DNA of 64,000 nucleotides from Lachnospiraceae bacterium (GCA_022791755.1 JAAVZR010000008.1:62001-126000), one strand, 5' to 3'. Positions 9,792 to 18,505 are shown, counted from the first letter of the stretch. Translations and numbers: made by a program. Notes: generated from the letters alone by a model not told the origin.

Positions 9792-9922
9792 ACCTGTCTT
9801 ACGACCTCCTTTTTGATCTTTCTCTCTATACCTTATCATAAAATTTCCGGGGGTTCAATGAGAAAACTTACTGGAATATTTGTCCACTCTTCCACATAAG
9901 ATAATGTAGGAGAGTGATTGGT

Positions 9923-10777
9923 ATGTCGGAATTCAGACGCTGGATTTCCTATATTTATCTGTATAACCAGGGAGAAAAGGGAAAAAACACGGGATTTGCC
10001 AAGGTCGATGTGCGCAACGGAAGATGCCGCTTACATATTGGTGTCAAAGGAGTATATAACTGCGATGGCAAGGGGCTGGAAGTGGGGATTTACAGCAGGA
10101 GAGACGGCCGGCCGGTGCGTTCTCCCATAGGCAGAATGAGAATCCAGGGCGGCTGCGGAGAGTTTTCCGGCGTCACCGCAGAGGGAAACCTGTTCGATAC
10201 CGGAGTATCGTTGGAAGACAGCGGCGGTCTGTGGCTGACGGGCTCCGATGAGGAGGCGTTTTATCTGGCCTTTTGGGAGGGGGAGGAGGATGGAACGGAC
10301 TTTCTGGAAAGAAAGCCGGAGCCGAAAAAGGAGCCGGAGATTCAGTTAAAAGCGGCGGAGATGGAGCAAAGCGATGAGGAAGCGGTTTTGGAGAAGCCGG
10401 AGCCTGAGCTGGATAACCTGCCGCGGCCCGGCCTGTGGGAGAGCCTGTGCCGCTACTACCCGAAGACAGGCCAGAGACTCAGGGAAAGAGGAATCGAGCT
10501 GCTGCAGATTCGGCCGGCGGATATCCGCTATCTGCCCAGGCAGCTGTGGCATTACGGAGGAAACAGCTTTCTGCTCCATGGATATTATCACTACCATCAT
10601 CTGGTACTGGGCAGAATGACGGGAAGAAACGGACCGGAGTACATACTGGGAGTGCGGGGGATAAAGAACGAAAGGGAGAAATTTTCGGCGGGGCTCTTTG
10701 GCTTTGACAGTTTTCTGGAGGCGGACGGCAAGGGGCGCGAGGGGTACTGGTATACGATTATCTCGTTGGATTCATAA
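9923..10777 (+). CDS. Conserved hypothetical protein (DUF6128-like C-terminus)
   Basis: A 284-residue protein I recognise only as the kind of conserved hypothetical found beside sporulation and envelope genes in Lachnospiraceae. The N-terminal 110 residues are beta-rich with many glycines (KVDVRNGRCRLHIGVKGVYN). An acidic, low-complexity middle follows (EPEPELDNLPRP). The C-terminal 100 residues are distinctive: LLQIRPADIRYLPRQLWHYG, then LLHGYYHYHHLVLG. No signal or membrane segment was found. Start ATG 9923 is preferred because AGGAG lies 10 bases upstream. It precedes yyaC by 67 bp. The DUF6128 link is tentative. Confidence 0.65.
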   Translation: MSEFRRWISYIYLYNQGEKGKNTGFAKVDVRNGRCRLHIGVKGVYNCDGKGLEVGIYSRRDGRPVRSPIGRMRIQGGCGEFSGVTAEGNLFDTGVSLEDSGGLWLTGSDEEAFYLAFWEGEEDGTDFLERKPEPKKEPEIQLKAAEMEQSDEEAVLEKPEPELDNLPRPGLWESLCRYYPKTGQRLRERGIELLQIRPADIRYLPRQLWHYGGNSFLLHGYYHYHHLVLGRMTGRNGPEYILGVRGIKNEREKFSAGLFGFDSFLEADGKGREGYWYTIISLDS

Positions 10778-10782
10778 AAGTA

Positions 10783-10828
10783 GTTTGGTTTTGTAAAAAA
10801 TGGTAAGACTGTAAGTACAAAACCAAAC
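10783..10828. repeat. 13-bp perfect inverted repeat upstream of yyaC
   Basis: GTTTGGTTTTGTA (10783-10795) and TACAAAACCAAAC (10816-10828) are perfect complements separated by 20 bases. The repeat ends just before the yyaC ribosome site (AAAGGTG). It could be an operator for a dimeric regulator or a hairpin in the mRNA; no T-tract follows. Confidence 0.7.
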
Positions 10829-10844
10829 GAAAAGGTGTGAGTCT

Positions 10845-11489
10845 ATGTGGAGTGAAATAAAACAGCTGGCAGCAAGGCGGCCGGCCTATTATCATCAGGC
10901 AGGGGAACAGTTTTCCCCCCAGATCTTTGGCAGGCAGCTGGCAGCCTTTGTGGACCGGGTGCGGGCGGAAAAGGAAAAGAAAGGAGTTCTGTTTTTGTGT
11001 ATCGGCAGCGACCGGTCTACCGGGGACAGCCTGGGGCCTCTGGTGGGCTATAAGCTGGAGCGGCTGGAGGAGGATACGGAGAAAACAGCCGCCAGCTGCG
11101 AGTCCTGTGTGTTTTCCGGCTGTGAGAAGGAAGGAATCGCCAGGGAACTGTTAGGGACGCTCTCCAGTCCGGTTCATGCGGTCAATCTGGAAGAAACCAT
11201 GAAGCGGATCCGGGAGGAATACCAGGACTATGTAGTGGTGGCCATCGACGCTTCGATAGGCCGCCATGAACACGTGGGTTATATTACGGTGGGACTGGGT
11301 TCTCTGAAACCCGGGCTGGGAGTGCGTAAAAATCTGGGCGCTGTGGGTGATGTGTTTATCACGGGCATAGTGGGCAGCGGAGGGGCATGGGAGCCGCTTC
11401 TGCTGCAAAATACCAGGCTGGCGGTGGTGATGGAGCTGGCGGACTGTATATGCGAAGGAATCTGCGCTTATTATGCCCTGTGTGCCTGA
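10845..11489 (+). CDS. yyaC: YyaC family spore protein (DUF1256)
   Basis: A 214-residue member of the YyaC family, distantly related to the GPR spore protease fold and found only in spore formers. Diagnostic segments are FLCIGSDRSTGDSLGPLVG, NLEETMKRIR, VVVAIDASIG, GLGSLKPGLGVRKNLGAVGD and ITGIVGSGGAWE, all in family order. The acidic residues in IGSDRSTGD and IDAS correspond to the protease-like site; whether it cleaves anything is unknown. Start ATG 10845 follows AAAGGTG. It lies 40 bp before a LysM membrane protein, which fits a spore-envelope neighbourhood. Confidence 0.92.
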   Translation: MWSEIKQLAARRPAYYHQAGEQFSPQIFGRQLAAFVDRVRAEKEKKGVLFLCIGSDRSTGDSLGPLVGYKLERLEEDTEKTAASCESCVFSGCEKEGIARELLGTLSSPVHAVNLEETMKRIREEYQDYVVVAIDASIGRHEHVGYITVGLGSLKPGLGVRKNLGAVGDVFITGIVGSGGAWEPLLLQNTRLAVVMELADCICEGICAYYALCA

Positions 11490-11528
11490 GCGCGGGAATG
11501 ACGGATAACAGAGCAGGAGGAAAAAAGT

Positions 11529-13103
11529 ATGGAACGGGTTCCCAAAAATATCCGTCAGATCGGCGGGCGGGAGGAACGGGTAAAAACGTATCTGGAAGAT
11601 TATGTGAGCACCTATCTGCGCAAGCTGCAGGAAGAGCGGGAGGAAAACGGGGCGGTCGGTGTACTGGCAGGCCGGTGGGAGACAGAGGAAGGACCGCACT
11701 GCGTCTTTATCAACGGTGCGGCGGAGATGAGAGGAGCGGAGACGGGAGGGGGCCGGCTGCGTGTCACCGAAGATGCGTGGAACAGCGTTTATGAGTCGCT
11801 GGGGACCTATTTTTCCGGACAGGATTTGTGCGGAATTTTTGTGTGTGAGGGATCCTGCCGCCGTTTTAGAAGACAAGCTCTGTTTCAGGCGGTCAGGGAG
11901 AGCTTTCCCGACAGCGATGAGGCGCTTTTATATCTGCTGACGGAGGAGGGAGAGGAGATTCTCTACCGCATCACACGCAAAAACGAGGAGAGGCTGCAAG
12001 GATATTACTGCTATTTTGAGCGAAATGATGCCATGCAGGAATATATGATGGAAAACCTGTCCCGGCGGCAGGTGGAGAAGGAAGAGCTGCCCGGACGACG
12101 CGGGCGAAAAACCGGAACCGGGGGCAGGACAGGCATCCATGGGGAAGACAGGCAGCCGGTATCTGACAGAGAGGGCGGTAACCGGACCGAGGAGCAGTAT
12201 CCGGGACCGGACAGGGCAGACGAGCCCTGGAACAGCGCCGGCCGGGTGCGCGCCAGTGAGGGATCACTGGGGGATCCGGTGAAAACGATTCGGGAGCGTA
12301 TGCGCCGTCAGAAAGAAATCCGGGAAGAAGGGATCGGACAGGAGGCGGATAACAGCTATGGACCGGATGCGAAGGGAGAGACCGGGGCGGACCCCGGCCG
12401 CAAAAGCGGAGGCGGGTTCTTCGGCCTGTGCCTGCTGATGGCCGTGGCCGTGTTTGCCGGCGGCGTATATTTCATGCGGGAGAAGGACGGCGGGACACGG
12501 ATTAAGGACATTCTGGACAGTCTGCAAATCGACGCCTCCGGGCTTTTGGCAGTGGCAGCCAATCCCACGGAGGAGCCGTCGGAGAGCGAAAGCGTGCATA
12601 TACCGGTGATCGTGGAGGAGGTTCCGGGAAATGTGTATCCGACACAGGGCGACGCTCCGATTGCCTCTGCCGGCGTCCCGGAATCGGAGACGGCTCCCGG
12701 CCATGAGGGAAGCACTGACACTGCCGCGCCCGGGAGCAAAGAGACAGAACCGTCTCAGGCGGGCGGTGAGGCGCAGGTTACAGAGGGGGAAACACCGGGG
12801 ACGAGTCAGCCGGAGACACAGGCGCCGCAGGACACACAGGCGCCGCCGGCGACAGAACCCCTGACACAGCCTCCGCCGGAAACACAGGCTCCCCCGTCAG
12901 ACACGCAGGCTCCTCCGCCGACAGAGCCGCCGGCACAGACTGCGGCAGCAGGAGTGACATATGTGGTGGAAGCCGGAGACTCGCTCTACTCGATCAGCCG
13001 CAAATTCTACGGTACGGAGAGTATGGTCGGCAGGATACAGGAACTCAATGGGCTGAGCAACGCGGATCTGATCAAGGAAGGACAGACTCTGCTGCTTCCA
13101 TGA
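11529..13103 (+). CDS. Membrane protein with C-terminal LysM domain
   Basis: A 524-residue single-pass protein. The cytoplasmic part of about 290 residues has an N-terminal globular region (ENGAVGVLAGRWETEEG, CGIFVCEGSCRRFRRQ, LQGYYCYFERNDAMQEY) that I cannot assign, then a charged low-complexity stretch rich in R, G and D. A membrane helix follows at about 296-315 (GLCLLMAVAVFAGGVYFM). Outside is a long P/T/E/A-rich stalk with repeated TQAPP-type units, then one LysM module (TYVVEAGDSLYSISRKFYG) that should bind peptidoglycan. Start ATG 11529 has AGGAGG. The topology links wall or cortex binding to a cytoplasmic domain, consistent with its YyaC neighbour. Confidence 0.85.
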   Translation: MERVPKNIRQIGGREERVKTYLEDYVSTYLRKLQEEREENGAVGVLAGRWETEEGPHCVFINGAAEMRGAETGGGRLRVTEDAWNSVYESLGTYFSGQDLCGIFVCEGSCRRFRRQALFQAVRESFPDSDEALLYLLTEEGEEILYRITRKNEERLQGYYCYFERNDAMQEYMMENLSRRQVEKEELPGRRGRKTGTGGRTGIHGEDRQPVSDREGGNRTEEQYPGPDRADEPWNSAGRVRASEGSLGDPVKTIRERMRRQKEIREEGIGQEADNSYGPDAKGETGADPGRKSGGGFFGLCLLMAVAVFAGGVYFMREKDGGTRIKDILDSLQIDASGLLAVAANPTEEPSESESVHIPVIVEEVPGNVYPTQGDAPIASAGVPESETAPGHEGSTDTAAPGSKETEPSQAGGEAQVTEGETPGTSQPETQAPQDTQAPPATEPLTQPPPETQAPPSDTQAPPPTEPPAQTAAAGVTYVVEAGDSLYSISRKFYGTESMVGRIQELNGLSNADLIKEGQTLLLP

Positions 13104-13134
13104 AAATCCAAAAAACTTTCACATCCCGGGCTCT

Positions 13135-13162
13135 TTGATTTCTTCTGAAATTATGCTACACT
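13135..13162 (+). promoter_or_regulatory. Candidate promoter of the DUF5711-kinase-regulator operon
   Basis: TTGATT (13135-13140), 16-bp spacer, TACACT (13157-13162), with TG one base before the -10 (TGCTACACT). It lies 34 bp upstream of the next start. Confidence 0.55.
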
Positions 13163-13195
13163 ATAGCAAGGTGCAGGGGAATGAAAGGATAGTAT

Positions 13196-14497
13196 ATGAC
13201 AGACCAGGATCGGGAACGAAAAAAGAGCAGGCTGCGCAGCCGTATGCTGATTACGGATGCGGACGGTCAGGATGAAGAATATGAAGAGCCGCGGTATGAG
13301 CGGGAAGCCTCCGCCGCGCTGCCGGAGAGCGACGACCGGTATGAGGCCAGGCTGTTCTGGCACAGAGCCAGAAAGCTGATTCTGGTGACGGTTCCTCTTA
13401 TCATACTGGCGGCGGCAGTCTGGTATTTTTATGATGATTACCAGAACCGGCAGTATGTGGAGTGTGAGGTGCGCTGGGAAAAGGAGATTACGGAAGGGCG
13501 TTCCTCATTGTATACGGATTACGGAAGTAATGTCCTTAAATATAATCAGGACGGGGCTTCCTACATTGACAGTGCCGGTGATGTGGTGTGGACGGAAGGC
13601 TATCAGATGCGGGCGCCCATAGCGGCGGTGAGCGGCTCCTATGCGGCGATCGCTGACAGAGAGGGGCGCAGTATTTACATATTTGATGAGACAGGCTGTC
13701 AGGGTCGGATCGGCACCACCCTGCCGGTGACAGGCGTCACCATAGCCAGTCAGGGAATGGTGGCTGTGCTGCTGGAGGAGGACGATGTCTCCTATATCAA
13801 TTTTTTTGATAAGACGGGAGCCCGCCTTGATATAGAGGTAAAGATGTGGATGAACAGCCAGGGCTATCCGATCTCATTTACCCTGTCGCCCTCCGGGACA
13901 CAGATGATGCTGTCCTGTATCTATGCCGACGCAGGTTCCATGCAGAATAAGCTGGCCTTTCTGAACTTTTCGGAGGTGGGCGAGACGCTGGAGGACCGCA
14001 CGGCAGGAGGATTTGAACTGGGAGGGACCGTGTGTCCCCAGGTGGTATTTCTGGGGGATACCAGGGCCTGCGCGTTTTTGGACAATGGTCTGGCTTTCTT
14101 TTCCATGCAGGAATTATCGCCGAAGACACCTCTTTTGCCGGAGGAGGGAGAGCGGGTGACCTATAATGAAGAAATCCGCAGTGTGTTTTACGGCGGTAAT
14201 TATGTGGGCGTTGTAACGGGCGGTAGGGAAGGAAACGCCCCTTATCAGCTGTACGTCTACAATGCTTCCGGGCGTCTCATTCTGGATATGGGCTTTGACT
14301 TTGACTATACCACGGTACAGCTGTCCGAGTATGGTATCTGTATGTATAATCAGTCCGAGTGCCGTCTCTACAGCCTCAACGGCCGGCTGCGATACGCCGG
14401 AGACCTGGGCGGTCCGATTAAAAAAGTCGTGCAGCTGTCTCAGGGGCAGCTTCTGCGTATCGGAGATCAGAAGGTGGCGGAGGTGACGCTGAAATGA
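13196..14497 (+). CDS. DUF5711-like membrane-anchored protein
   Basis: A 433-residue protein with a charged N-terminal cytoplasmic tail of about 60 residues, one membrane helix (LILVTVPLIILAAAVWYFY, about 60-80), and a large extracellular domain of repeated beta units resembling a propeller (for example SAGDVVWTEGYQ, YAAIADREGRSIYIFDETG, YVYNASGRLILDMG). This fits the DUF5711 family of clostridial membrane proteins. The stop codon overlaps the start of the histidine kinase gene by 4 bp (ATGA), so the two are translationally coupled. An extracellular propeller beside a kinase suggests it presents or modulates the signal; that is inference. Confidence 0.7.
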   Translation: MTDQDRERKKSRLRSRMLITDADGQDEEYEEPRYEREASAALPESDDRYEARLFWHRARKLILVTVPLIILAAAVWYFYDDYQNRQYVECEVRWEKEITEGRSSLYTDYGSNVLKYNQDGASYIDSAGDVVWTEGYQMRAPIAAVSGSYAAIADREGRSIYIFDETGCQGRIGTTLPVTGVTIASQGMVAVLLEEDDVSYINFFDKTGARLDIEVKMWMNSQGYPISFTLSPSGTQMMLSCIYADAGSMQNKLAFLNFSEVGETLEDRTAGGFELGGTVCPQVVFLGDTRACAFLDNGLAFFSMQELSPKTPLLPEEGERVTYNEEIRSVFYGGNYVGVVTGGREGNAPYQLYVYNASGRLILDMGFDFDYTTVQLSEYGICMYNQSECRLYSLNGRLRYAGDLGGPIKKVVQLSQGQLLRIGDQKVAEVTLK

Positions 14498-15990
14498 AGC
14501 TCAGAACAAAGCTGATCGTTGCCTTTTTTACGATTATTCTGGTGCCCATATGCATCGTCTTTCTGGGGTTTTCCGCCTTTACGTTTTTTCAGCTGAGGAC
14601 CGTGGCGCCAGGCTATGAGGGCAGCGGAAACGGAGATCTTTTTGCCGGAAATGCGGTGAATCTGATCAGTGGGATGACGGCCGATATCTATGAACAGATC
14701 AAGTGGGATGCGACAGAGAATCCGGATTCTTTTGAAAACAGGGACAGGCTGGAACAGCTGAATAATGAGCTGGCCTCCTTCTATTCCTTTCTGGTGGTAC
14801 GTCGGGGAGATACTTTTACCTATGTGGGTATGGCGGGGGCGCCGTCGGGAGTCTTAGACAACCTTCCGGAGTACGGAAGCGGCGGAGGAGCCGGGGGCGC
14901 CAGATATTTTACGGATACCTCGGACGGAAAGAATTATCTGGTAAAACAGCGGGACTTCAGGGATAATCAGGATAACCGATGTTCAGTTTTTATCATCACG
15001 GCGCTCTCCCAGGTGCTTCCCCAGGTGCGGTCGATCTTTTCGGAGATGGGGCTCATGCTGGTGCTTCTGCTGGTCATGGCAGCTCTGGTGCTGTCCATGT
15101 GGATTTACCGGGCGATTATCCGGCCTCTCAGCAAGCTGCAACAAGCCACCAGAGAGATCAAAAAGGGAAACCTGGATTTTGAGCTGGATATCACGGAGCA
15201 GGATGAAATCGGTCAGCTGTGTCTGGACTTCGAGGAGATGCGGCAGCGGCTTAAGGATACGGCGGAGGAAAAACTCCAATATGATATGGAGAACAAAGAG
15301 CTGATCAGCAATATTTCCCATGACCTGAAGACGCCTATCACAGCCATCAAGGGATACTGTGAAGGGATCATGGACGGAGTGGCGTCCTCGCCGGAGCGGA
15401 TGGATAAATATATCCGTACTATCTATAATAAAGCCAACGATATGGACAGGCTTATCGATGAATTGACCTTTTATTCTAAGATCGACACCAATAAAATCCC
15501 CTATGTGTTTACGAAGCTGGATATCTCCACCTACTTTGCGGACTGCGTGGAAGAGCTGACCATGGAGCTGGAGGCTAAAAATATCACTCTGAACTTCTAT
15601 AATTATGTGGAGCCGGATACGGTAATCATTGCAGATACTGAGCAGCTGAAGCGGGTGGTGAATAATATCGTCAGCAATTCGGTGAAGTACCTGGATAAGC
15701 GCCGGGGCCTTTTGATCATACGGCTGAAGGATGTGGGAGATTTTGTACAGGTGGAGATAGAGGATAACGGGCGGGGGATCTCGCAGAAGGATTTGCCCAA
15801 TGTCTTTGACCGGTTTTTCCGGGCGGATTCGTCGCGCAATTCCGCCCAGGGGGGCAGCGGCATCGGACTGTCCATCGTAAAGAAAATCATAGAGGATCAC
15901 GGAGGAAAAATCTGGGCGACCAGCAAAGAAGGCATCGGGACGGTGATGCACTTTGTGCTCAGAAAATATCAGGAGGTACTGCATGAGTAA
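14494..15990 (+). CDS. Sensor histidine kinase
   Basis: A transmembrane kinase of 498 residues. Membrane helix 1 lies at about 7-29, an extracellular sensor region at 30-185 with no recognised domain, helix 2 at about 188-207 (LMLVLLLVMAALVLSMWIY), then HAMP (PLSKLQQATREIKKGN), a HisKA dimerisation helix with the phosphoacceptor at His 276 (NISHDLKTPITAIKGY), and HATPase_c with N box (NNIVSNSVKY), DNGRGIS and GGSGIGLSIVKKI. All catalytic motifs are intact. It overlaps the upstream gene by 4 bp and the downstream response regulator by 8 bp, so the three form one tight operon. Confidence 0.95.
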   Translation: MKLRTKLIVAFFTIILVPICIVFLGFSAFTFFQLRTVAPGYEGSGNGDLFAGNAVNLISGMTADIYEQIKWDATENPDSFENRDRLEQLNNELASFYSFLVVRRGDTFTYVGMAGAPSGVLDNLPEYGSGGGAGGARYFTDTSDGKNYLVKQRDFRDNQDNRCSVFIITALSQVLPQVRSIFSEMGLMLVLLLVMAALVLSMWIYRAIIRPLSKLQQATREIKKGNLDFELDITEQDEIGQLCLDFEEMRQRLKDTAEEKLQYDMENKELISNISHDLKTPITAIKGYCEGIMDGVASSPERMDKYIRTIYNKANDMDRLIDELTFYSKIDTNKIPYVFTKLDISTYFADCVEELTMELEAKNITLNFYNYVEPDTVIIADTEQLKRVVNNIVSNSVKYLDKRRGLLIIRLKDVGDFVQVEIEDNGRGISQKDLPNVFDRFFRADSSRNSAQGGSGIGLSIVKKIIEDHGGKIWATSKEGIGTVMHFVLRKYQEVLHE

Positions 15991-16672
15991 GATACTGATT
16001 ATCGAAGACGAGGAATCCATTGCGGAGCTGGAGAAGGACTATCTGGAACTGAGCGGTTTTACGGTGGAGATCGAAAATAACGGAGAAGAGGGGCTTACCC
16101 GGGCGCTGGAAGAGAAGTTTGACCTTCTCATACTGGATTTGATGCTGCCTGGGGTGGACGGCTTCGAGATCTGCAAGCGGGTGCGCAAGGTGAAGAATAC
16201 GCCGATCCTCATGGTTTCGGCCAAGAAGGAGGATATTGATAAAATCCGCGGTTTGGGGCTGGGAGCGGACGACTATATCACCAAGCCCTTCAGCCCCAGC
16301 GAGCTGGTGGCCAGAGTCAAGGCGCATCTGGCCAGGTATGAACGCCTGATCGGCAGCGGGGTGCAGGAGAATGAGATCATAGAAATCCGCGGACTGAAGA
16401 TTGATAAGACGGCCCGGCGTGTTTATGTCAATGGTGAGGAAAAGACCTTTACCACCAAGGAGTTCGATCTTCTGACCTTCCTGGCCCAGAACCCGAATCA
16501 TGTGTATACTAAGGACGAGCTGTTTTCCAAAATCTGGGATATGGAGTCCATGGGGGATATCGCCACCGTGACAGTACATATTAAGAAGATACGGGAGAAG
16601 ATCGAGTTTAATACGTCTAAGCCGCAGTATATCGAGACCATATGGGGCGTGGGGTATCGCTTTAAGATGTGA
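15983..16672 (+). CDS. OmpR-family response regulator
   Basis: A 229-residue partner of the upstream kinase. The receiver domain has the acidic pair in IEDEES, phosphoacceptor Asp 52 (LILDLMLPGVDG), the conserved Ser (MVSAKKED) and Lys (DDYITKPFSPSEL). The C-terminal winged helix (FTTKEFDLLTFLAQNPNHVY, then ATVTVHIKKIREKI, ETIWGVGYRFKM) is complete. Start ATG 15983 has AGGAGG at 15971-15976 and overlaps the kinase gene by 8 bp. The segment right after its stop is foreign (eroded restriction genes), so any downstream partner has been lost or displaced. Confidence 0.95.
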   Translation: MSKILIIEDEESIAELEKDYLELSGFTVEIENNGEEGLTRALEEKFDLLILDLMLPGVDGFEICKRVRKVKNTPILMVSAKKEDIDKIRGLGLGADDYITKPFSPSELVARVKAHLARYERLIGSGVQENEIIEIRGLKIDKTARRVYVNGEEKTFTTKEFDLLTFLAQNPNHVYTKDELFSKIWDMESMGDIATVTVHIKKIREKIEFNTSKPQYIETIWGVGYRFKM

Positions 16673-16734
16673 GGGCGGCTGGCGCAGGGGATGGGAGAGG
16701 GGAGTTTCCCATAGTTAAAGATACCACTGGGACG

Positions 16735-17259
16735 ATAATGATTATCGCTCTACTGTTTGGAACAGATAACGTGAAAGCGGCGATTAAGAAAAAACTGCTG
16801 TTAGAATTCAATCTTCATACTGTGATTCGTATGCCGCACGGCGTATTTTCTCCCTATACACCCATTACGACCAACATCCTGTTTTTTGACCGCACAGGCC
16901 CTACCAAAGAAACATGGTTCTACCGTCTGGATGTGCTGGAAGGATACAAGAACTTCTCCAAAACCAAGTCCATGAAACTGGAACATTTTGCCCCAGCGGT
17001 GGATTGGTGGAACCACCGCGAAGAAATTAATGTTGACGGCTTTGACAAGGCAAAAAAATACACAGCAGACGAATTACAAGAGAGAAATTATAATATCGAC
17101 CTCTGCGGTTATCCTTGCGAGGAGGAAGAAATTCTTTCACCAAAGGAGTTGATCCAGCAGTATCAGGAAAAGCGGGCCAGCCTGAATGCGGACATTGACC
17201 AAATTCTTGCCCAGATTACAGATATTCTTGGAACTGACTTAACGGAGGATGACGGATGA
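16735..17259 (+). pseudogene. hsdM: Type I restriction-modification methylase (hsdM), 5'-truncated remnant
   Basis: Only the C-terminal third of a type I N6-adenine methylase remains. Recognisable family segments are LLFGTDNVKAAIKKKLLLEF, HTVIRMPHGVFSPYTPITTN, ILFFDRTGPTKETWFY and VDWWNHREEINVDGF. A normal subunit has about 480-520 residues; the SAM-binding domain and the NPPF/NPPY motif are missing. The open frame begins at 16669 overlapping the response regulator, but homology starts only near 16735, which marks the deletion junction. Its end overlaps the next gene by ATGA as in an intact hsd operon. The segment is AT-richer than the flanks. Confidence 0.88.
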
Positions 17260-18272
17260 ACGAGTTAATGGATATCCGCTTTTATGAACAAATTAAATCA
17301 ATCTTGGAAGGTGCACGAAATCAGGCATATTCTGCGGCCAATTCCGCAATGGTACAGGCTTATTGGAGCATCGGAAAAAGCATTGTTGAGCAGCAGGGCA
17401 AATCGGAACGTGCGGAATACGGCAGGCAACTGTTGCAGGAACTTTCAAAGCGATTGACCCATGATTTCGGCAGAGGGTTTACAGCCTCCAATCTGCGGAA
17501 TATGCGTCAGTTCTATTTGACATTTCCGAATTGCTACGCACTGCGTAGCAATTTAAGTTGGACACATTACCGTATGCTGATGCGTGTCGAAAATGAGAAA
17601 GCGCGAAATTTTTATCTGGAAGAATGTGAAAAAGCAAACTGGAGTACTCGCCAGCTGGAGCGGCAGATCGACAGTTTTTTCTATGAACGGCTTCTCTCGT
17701 CACGCAATAAGGAAACGATAAGCAATGAAATTCTCTCATTAGAACCCGTCAAAAAGCCGGAAGATGTAATCCATGACCCATATGTTCTTGAATTTTTGGG
17801 GATGAAGCAAAGTGCAGATTTCTATGAAAAAGATTTGGAAAGCGCGCTGATTGGAGAGCTTCAGAACTTTCTGCTTGAACTTGGCCGCGGCTTTTCATTC
17901 GTTGCCAGACAAAAGCACATTGATCTGGACGGAGAGCATTTTTATATCGATTTGGTCTTTTACAATTATATCCTGAAATGCTTTGTGCTAATTGATCTGA
18001 AAACGGGCAAGCTGACCCATCAGGATATCGGGCAGATGGACAGCTATATCCGCATTTTTGACGAACTGCAAAAGGGCGAGGATGATAATCCCACAATCGG
18101 TATCATTCTGTGTTCCGAGAAAAATGAGGCGATTGTGAAATATTCTGTTTTGAACGATGGAAAACAGCTTTTTGCCTCCAAGTATCAGTTGACACTGCCA
18201 ACAGCGGAGGAACTGGAACGATACATTGAGAACGAGCGTCGCAAATATGAGGAACGGGAGGATATTCTATGA
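17256..18272 (+). CDS. DUF1016 (YhcG-type) PD-(D/E)XK nuclease family protein
   Basis: A complete 338-residue member of the DUF1016/YhcG family, often found between hsdM and hsdS of type I systems. The N-terminal helical DUF1016_N region is visible (AYSAANSAMVQAYWSIGKSI, then YGRQLLQELSKRL, FGRGFTASNLRNMRQFY). The C-terminal nuclease-like domain has FLLELGRGFSFVARQKHIDL, GEHFYIDLVFYN and LIDLKTGKLTHQD, where the Asp in YIDLVFYN and the D-L-K triplet look like PD-(D/E)XK core residues. GGAGG precedes the start. It overlaps hsdM and hsdS remnants by ATGA on each side. It is the only intact gene of the eroded locus, so it may still act. Confidence 0.92.
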   Translation: MNELMDIRFYEQIKSILEGARNQAYSAANSAMVQAYWSIGKSIVEQQGKSERAEYGRQLLQELSKRLTHDFGRGFTASNLRNMRQFYLTFPNCYALRSNLSWTHYRMLMRVENEKARNFYLEECEKANWSTRQLERQIDSFFYERLLSSRNKETISNEILSLEPVKKPEDVIHDPYVLEFLGMKQSADFYEKDLESALIGELQNFLLELGRGFSFVARQKHIDLDGEHFYIDLVFYNYILKCFVLIDLKTGKLTHQDIGQMDSYIRIFDELQKGEDDNPTIGIILCSEKNEAIVKYSVLNDGKQLFASKYQLTLPTAEELERYIENERRKYEEREDIL

Positions 18273-18328
18273 CCGCACAGCAATTGAAAAATTCTATTCT
18301 TCAAATGGCTGTGCAGGGAAAGTCATAA
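18269..18328 (+). pseudogene. hsdS: Specificity subunit (hsdS) N-terminal remnant
   Basis: A 19-residue frame, MTAQQLKNSILQMAVQGKS, overlaps the DUF1016 stop by ATGA and then stops. It matches the conserved start of HsdS proteins (M-x-x-Q-Q-L-K-x-S-I-L-Q-x-A-x-Q-G-K). Everything downstream, including both target-recognition domains, is gone. It shows that the original gene order was hsdM, DUF1016, hsdS. Confidence 0.8.
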
Positions 18329-18341
18329 GGGATATTATCGG

Positions 18342-18369
18342 TGGCGGTTACCAATAAAGGTAACCGCCA
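18342..18369. repeat. Perfect 11-bp inverted repeat at the scar
   Basis: TGGCGGTTACC (18342-18352) and GGTAACCGCCA (18359-18369) are complementary with a 6-nt AT-rich loop. It sits right after the hsdS break point. No T-tract follows on either strand. Confidence 0.6.
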
Positions 18370-18505
18370 TCGAATCTCTATTTCGGAGTAGTCGATGTTA
18401 CTGGATTATCTAAAATGGATGCTCCTTCAAACACACTTGAGGGAAAAGAAAGATATTTAGCAGAATTTTGCTCATTTGTCAATTATGTGTTACAAAATCC
18501 GGCTG
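18364..18505 (+). pseudogene. Unidentified gene fragment next to the IS remnant
   Basis: A coding-like frame without a start reads NLYFGVVDVTGLSKMD, then APSNTLEGKERYLAEFCSF and VNYVLQNP. The composition looks like the C-terminal part of a real protein, but I cannot name the family. It runs into the end of the decayed transposase copy near 18500, so it may be a host gene interrupted by the IS. Confidence 0.35.

Noticed and set aside
16669-16734. Start codon overlapping the response-regulator stop as a real hsdM start
   Set aside because: The first 22 codons have no similarity to methylases; the overlap is a junction accident and not a coupled start.
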